Assembly: GCA_002923375.1 (NCBI GenBank)
Contig: BEIJ01000001.1
Span: 1,485,730-1,549,729, forward strand
Origin: a bacterium HR33
GTDB lineage: Bacteria > Gemmatimonadota > Gemmatimonadetes > Gemmatimonadales > GWC2-71-9
Length of the DNA stretch: 64,000 bases
Reading direction: 5' to 3'
In this document: positions 61,816-64,000 of the stretch, in pieces
Layout: each line of letters begins with the position of its first letter
How positions within the stretch are numbered: position 1 is the first letter of the stretch
The notes under the pieces: generated by a model
Database searches by the model: none
The model's input: the letters and a program-made list of their open reading frames with translations, nothing else
Told to the model about the DNA's origin: nothing
Position numbers and translations under genes: made by a program

Positions 61816-62831
61816 ACCGAGACCTTCTTTGGCGCCTGCCGAAGGCCGAGCTTCACGTACACCTCGACGGATCGATCCGCCCGCAGACGATGATCGAGTT
61901 GGCGCGGGAGCAGGGGGTGCGCCTGCCCGCGGCCGATCCGGAAGCCTTGAAGCGGGCGGTGCACGTCAGGCACGCTAGAAGCTTGGAAGAATACCTCGAG
62001 CGCTACCAGATAACGCTTTCGGTGATGCGGACGCCGGCTGCCTTGGAGCGGATCGCGTACGAGTTTTTGCTGGATGCCGCCGCGGAGAACCTACGTTATG
62101 TGGAGGTGAGGTACTGTCCCGCGCTCCATGCCGATGGAATGTCTCTGGTGGAGGCGGTGGAGGCGCCTTTGGCCGGGTTGCGCCGGGCGGAAAAAGAAAC
62201 CGGCGCTCTGGGCCGTTTGATCATATGCGGTCTCAGGACTCTGGATCCTAAAATTTCTCTCGACCTGGCGCGGCTGGCGGTGGACTACCGCCGCGACGGG
62301 GTGGTGGCTTTCGACTTGGCCGGTGCCGAGCGCGGGCACCCTGCGGCGGCCCACGCTCGCGCTTTCGAGTACGCCCTGTCGCACGGACTCAAGTGCACCT
62401 GTCATGCCGGCGAGGGGGACGGGGCTCACTCCATTTGGCAGGCGCTGGAGATCTGCGGGGCGCATAGGATAGGGCACGGGACGCGGCTTTACGAAGATCC
62501 GGAACTGGAAGGTTACGTCCGGGAACGGCGCATTCCCCTGGAGGTCTGCCTTACCTCAAACGTCCACACCGGAACGGTGGCTTCACTGGAAGAGCACCCG
62601 GTGCGGCGGTACTTGGACGAAGGGATGGTGGTCACCCTCAACACCGACAGCAGGTTGGTGGATGGAACGACGCTGACCGACGAGCTGTGGGCCGCTCATA
62701 CGCGGTTGGGTTTGGGAAGAAAGGAGATCGAACGGATAATCCTCAGCGGGTTCGAGAGTGCCTTTCTGCCGGAGCCCGAGAAGGAGTCGCTGTTGGCCGA
62801 GGTGCGAGCCGAGTTGGAGGCCTTGCGATGA
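61812..62831 (+). CDS. add: Adenosine deaminase
   Basis: A 339-aa protein from GTG 61812. Zinc and active-site motifs: KAELHVHLDGSIRPQ, CTCHAGEGDGAHSIWQAL, HRIGHGTRLYEDPEL and VTLNTDSRLVDGTTLTDE. It converts adenosine or deoxyadenosine to inosine. It overlaps its neighbours on both sides (GTGA and ATGA), so the operon is tightly coupled. Adenine or methylthioadenosine-type substrates cannot be excluded, but the motif set fits adenosine. Confidence 0.92.
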   Translation: MNRDLLWRLPKAELHVHLDGSIRPQTMIELAREQGVRLPAADPEALKRAVHVRHARSLEEYLERYQITLSVMRTPAALERIAYEFLLDAAAENLRYVEVRYCPALHADGMSLVEAVEAPLAGLRRAEKETGALGRLIICGLRTLDPKISLDLARLAVDYRRDGVVAFDLAGAERGHPAAAHARAFEYALSHGLKCTCHAGEGDGAHSIWQALEICGAHRIGHGTRLYEDPELEGYVRERRIPLEVCLTSNVHTGTVASLEEHPVRRYLDEGMVVTLNTDSRLVDGTTLTDELWAAHTRLGLGRKEIERIILSGFESAFLPEPEKESLLAEVRAELEALR

Positions 62832-64000
62832 TCGAGGGATGGTTGGTTCCAAGCGTTTGGTTGCTTCAGAGCGCCGCGGAACGTTTGGCCGAGGCGCGCA
62901 GCGGCTTGGATACGCCGGCTGCTCAACGGCTCATGGGTTTGGTGGGGATCGCCACGATGCTGGGGCTCGCGTGGTTGCTTTCCACCGATCGCAAGAAGGT
63001 GAACTGGCGGCTGGTGGCGACGGGGGTGGTGCTCCAGGCGATCTTCGGCGTGGTGGTCCTGAAGACCGGTTTTGGCAGAGCGCTTTTCTCCGGCGCGAAC
63101 GCGGTTTTCACCCGCCTGCTGGGTTTTACCGAAGAAGGAGCCAGGTTCATTTTCGGGAACCTAGTCCGAAACAATGTTCCGGTGGGAGTGCCGGCGGGTA
63201 CCCCCAGCGACATGGCTGCGATTACCGAGCCGCAAAGCTGGGCCGCCACCGGAGCGTATTTTGCCTTCGGGGTTCTGCCCACGATCATCTTCTTCTCTTC
63301 CCTGATGTCGGTCCTCTACTATCTCGGGATCATGCAGTGGGTGGTGCGGGGGATAGCGTGGGTCATGCAGCGGACCATGGGCACCTCGGGTGCCGAGACG
63401 CTCTCGGCGGCGGGGAACATCTTCGTGGGGCAGACCGAGGCGCCGCTGCTCATCAAGCCGTTCGTCGGCAAGATGACGTATTCGGAACTTAATACGGTGA
63501 TGGTGGGAGGATTCGCCACTATCGCCGGAGGCGTGATGGCCGCCTACGTGGGGATGCTGTCGCCCTACTTCCCGGAAATAGCGGGGCATCTGCTTACGGC
63601 CAGTGTGATGAACGCACCGGCCGGTTTGGTGATATCCAAACTCTTGGTACCGGAGGTGGAGGAGCCGGTCACTAAGGGGACGTTGAAACTCAAGCTTGAA
63701 CGCCGCGAGGCGAACGTGATAGACGCTGCCGCGTCGGGGGCGGCGCAGGGGCTCCAGCTGGCCCTCAATGTGGCGGCGATGCTGCTGGCCTTCATCGCCC
63801 TTATAGCACTGATCAATTACGGCGTAGGCGCTCTGGGCGCGCTGCTGGGATATCCCGGTCTGTCGTTGCAAGTTATCCTCGGATGGGTTCTGGCGCCTCT
63901 TGCCTGGCTCATGGGGGTGCCCTGGGCGGATGCGGATACGGTCGGGGCGCTGATCGGCGTGAAGACGGTGGTAAACGAGTTCGTGGCCTACTTGCAATTG
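62828..64000 (+). CDS. NupC/CNT family concentrative nucleoside transporter (3' partial)
   Basis: The gene starts at ATG 62828 (overlapping the add stop) and stays open to the window end, 391 codons so far. Family signatures: TLSAAGNIFVGQTEAPLLIKP-type stretch (seen as GNIFVGQTEAPLLIKPF), MVGGFATIAGGVMAAYVGML, LLTASVMNAPAGLVISKLL and the late region VNEFVAYLQL at the window edge. It is a sodium- or proton-coupled inner-membrane importer of nucleosides released by the upstream nucleotidase. Confidence 0.92.
   Translation, partial: MIEGWLVPSVWLLQSAAERLAEARSGLDTPAAQRLMGLVGIATMLGLAWLLSTDRKKVNWRLVATGVVLQAIFGVVVLKTGFGRALFSGANAVFTRLLGFTEEGARFIFGNLVRNNVPVGVPAGTPSDMAAITEPQSWAATGAYFAFGVLPTIIFFSSLMSVLYYLGIMQWVVRGIAWVMQRTMGTSGAETLSAAGNIFVGQTEAPLLIKPFVGKMTYSELNTVMVGGFATIAGGVMAAYVGMLSPYFPEIAGHLLTASVMNAPAGLVISKLLVPEVEEPVTKGTLKLKLERREANVIDAAASGAAQGLQLALNVAAMLLAFIALIALINYGVGALGALLGYPGLSLQVILGWVLAPLAWLMGVPWADADTVGALIGVKTVVNEFVAYLQL

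Overview
The window is a high-GC bacterial chromosome segment with densely packed genes. No rRNA, tRNA, CRISPR array or phage was seen. The protein families suggest Gemmatimonadota or a close relative: CarboxypepD_reg/TonB-plug proteins, TfR-like M28 peptidase, S9 and M20 exported hydrolases, TAXI-TRAP transport, and a caa3-type oxidase. This assignment is an inference from family content, not a marker-gene result.

Layout. 0-2.4 kb: 3' end of an AmmeMemoRadiSam radical-SAM enzyme, a coiled-coil membrane protein, and an ArsR-DoxX operon. 2.4-11.9 kb, minus strand: a TAXI-TRAP transporter operon (fused permease, TAXI receptor, unknown 130-aa protein, hybrid histidine kinase). It is interrupted by an inserted segment bounded by a 555-bp direct repeat with one mismatch. 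The insert carries plus-strand genes for a small secreted Cys-rich protein, a CarboxypepD_reg/TonB-plug protein and a frameshifted propeller-like protein. 11.6-20.2 kb: a respiratory formate dehydrogenase locus (FdhE, a small lipoprotein, NrfD-type anchor, four-cluster Fe-S subunit, catalytic subunit), with a K+ channel/RCK gene on the other strand. The catalytic subunit is one gene with an in-frame UGA read as selenocysteine, and a SECIS-like hairpin follows the UGA directly.

20-39.7 kb: mainly exported hydrolases for peptides and amino-acid derivatives (two M20, D-aminoacylase-like, S9, M28, AbgB-like) and a Tat-type class V aminotransferase. Also here are GreA, a cupin, IlvE, a malonyl-CoA synthetase-like enzyme facing a MatC-like carrier, a second DoxX, an MDR dehydrogenase and an unknown membrane protein. 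39.8-44.2 kb: caa3-type cytochrome oxidase (subunits II, I, III, IV). 44.4-47.6 kb: three unrecognised secreted proteins. 47.6-52.2 kb: HtrA protease, DnaK and rhomboid protease.

52.1-59.8 kb, minus strand: complete phosphate system phoB-phoR-pstS-pstC-pstA-pstB-pstB-phoU, with four 7-bp half-sites at exact 11-bp spacing upstream of pstS (candidate Pho box). 59.9-64 kb, plus strand: 5'-nucleotidase, a ThiS/MoaD-like beta-grasp protein, adenosine deaminase and a CNT nucleoside transporter (cut by the window end). These form a nucleotide-scavenging operon that would complement phosphate uptake.

Most noteworthy: the UGA/SECIS formate dehydrogenase, the repeat-bounded insertion in the TRAP operon with its Cys-rich peptide/propeller cargo, the Pho-box array, and the Tat-exported PLP enzyme.
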